From assembly GCA_020430775.1 (NCBI GenBank), contig JAGQJE010000159.1, positions 1-34,847 of the forward strand: DNA of 34,847 nt, in the 5' to 3' direction. Below the pieces are notes generated by a model. The model was not told where the DNA came from and made no database searches. It saw nothing but the letters and a program-made list of their open reading frames with translations. The translations under genes were made by a program, and so were the position numbers. The stretch is from Myxococcales bacterium. Its GTDB lineage: Bacteria; Myxococcota_A; Polyangia; Polyangiales; Houyiibacteriaceae. Each line of letters begins with the position of its first letter. Position 1 is the first letter of the stretch. Shown here piece by piece: positions 34,353 through 34,847 of the stretch.

Positions 34353-34667
34353 TCAGGACTTGATCTCGACGTCCACGCCGGCGGAGAGGTCTAGACGCAT
34401 CAAGGCGTCGAGCGTCTGCTGGGTGGGCTCGAGGATGTCGAGGAGCCGCTTGTGCGTGCGGATCTCGAACTGCTCCCGCGACTTCTTGTCCACGTGAGGG
34501 CCACGCAGGACGGTGTACTTGCTGATGCGAGTCGGCAGCGGGATCGGGCCCGCCACGTGCGCACCGGTGCGCTTGGCCGTGTCGACGATCTCGCTCGCCG
34601 ATTGGTCGAGCAGGCGATGGTCGTAGGCCTTCAGCCGAATCCGAATCTTGGTCGTTGCCGCTGCCAT
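34353..34667 (-). CDS. rpsJ: 30S ribosomal protein S10 (NusE)
   Basis: 104 residues. [41 protein letters not shown] and [15 protein letters not shown] are diagnostic. S10 also joins NusG and NusB to link transcription to translation. It follows tuf after 52 bases that contain a hairpin. The next gene is rplD, not rplC. Confidence 0.98.
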   Translation of the reverse strand: MAAATTKIRIRLKAYDHRLLDQSASEIVDTAKRTGAHVAGPIPLPTRISKYTVLRGPHVDKKSREQFEIRTHKRLLDILEPTQQTLDALMRLDLSAGVDVEIKS

Positions 34668-34689
34668 GGGTTCTCTCGTTCCGAACAGG

Positions 34690-34714
34690 GCGCGGGGAGC
34701 GGTCGCTCCCGCGC
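34690..34714. promoter_or_regulatory. Hairpin between tuf and rpsJ
   Basis: GGGAGC (34695-34700) and GCTCCC (34705-34710) close a GGTC loop. GCGC (34690-34693) and GCGC (34711-34714) extend the stem past one bulged G, giving ten pairs. No U-run follows on the minus strand. It may attenuate or mark processing between the str-type and S10 parts of the cluster. Confidence 0.4.
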
Positions 34715-34719
34715 GCGAA

Positions 34720-34847
<128 letters not shown>

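Overview
The window is about 70% GC with dense, well-ordered housekeeping genes. Several genes point to a myxobacterium (Myxococcota, probably Polyangia). These are a stand-alone Roadblock/LC7 protein, an alkylglycerone-phosphate-synthase-like flavoprotein, a large acidic TPR protein behind accBC, and DUF1385 between rpmE and prfA. This placement is inferred from gene content; no rRNA gene lies in the window. I saw no tRNA, rRNA, CRISPR array, insertion sequence or prophage.

Layout. Positions 1-221 are non-coding, with a short hairpin and a 27-bp direct repeat. Positions 222-5668 (+) carry pgeF, accD, folC, hemE and hemY; accD/folC and hemE/hemY overlap by GTGA. Positions 5780-6615 (-) carry yacG coupled to a small beta-barrel outer-membrane protein. 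Positions 6805-12056 (+) carry a Roadblock/LC7 gene, aroQ, accB, accC and, behind its own promoter, an 817-residue TPR protein. Positions 12103-13199 (-) hold two small unrecognised genes; the C-terminus of one resembles type III secretion needle subunits. Positions 13404-14618 (+) carry a MerR-family regulator with a strong promoter and a Lon-N-domain protein. ribA (-) and a large AgpS-like protein with a second FAD-domain-like half (+) diverge from 15446-15583. Positions 18256-20744 (-) carry rpmE, DUF1385 and prfA, followed by a degenerate copy of the prfA 3' end. acyP (+) is at 20910.

Positions 21330-34847 (-) form one long S10-spc-alpha ribosomal cluster, transcribed tuf, rpsJ, rplD, rplW, rplB, rpsS, rplV, rpsC, rplP, rpmC, rpsQ, rplN, rplX, rplE, rpsN, rpsH, rplF, rplR, rpsE, rpmD, rplO, secY, adk, infA, rpmJ, rpsM, rpsK, rpoA, rplQ. 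Two genes are missing from their near-universal places: rplC (L3) between rpsJ and rplD, and rpsD (S4) between rpsK and rpoA. They must be elsewhere if the organism is viable.

Functionally the window joins fatty-acid initiation (accD, accBC), folate, haem, shikimate and riboflavin synthesis with translation, the Sec translocon and RNA polymerase alpha. The most unusual items are the altered ribosomal cluster, the double flavoprotein, the needle-like orphan pair, the duplicated prfA end and an 18-residue motif in the TPR protein repeated with only synonymous differences.
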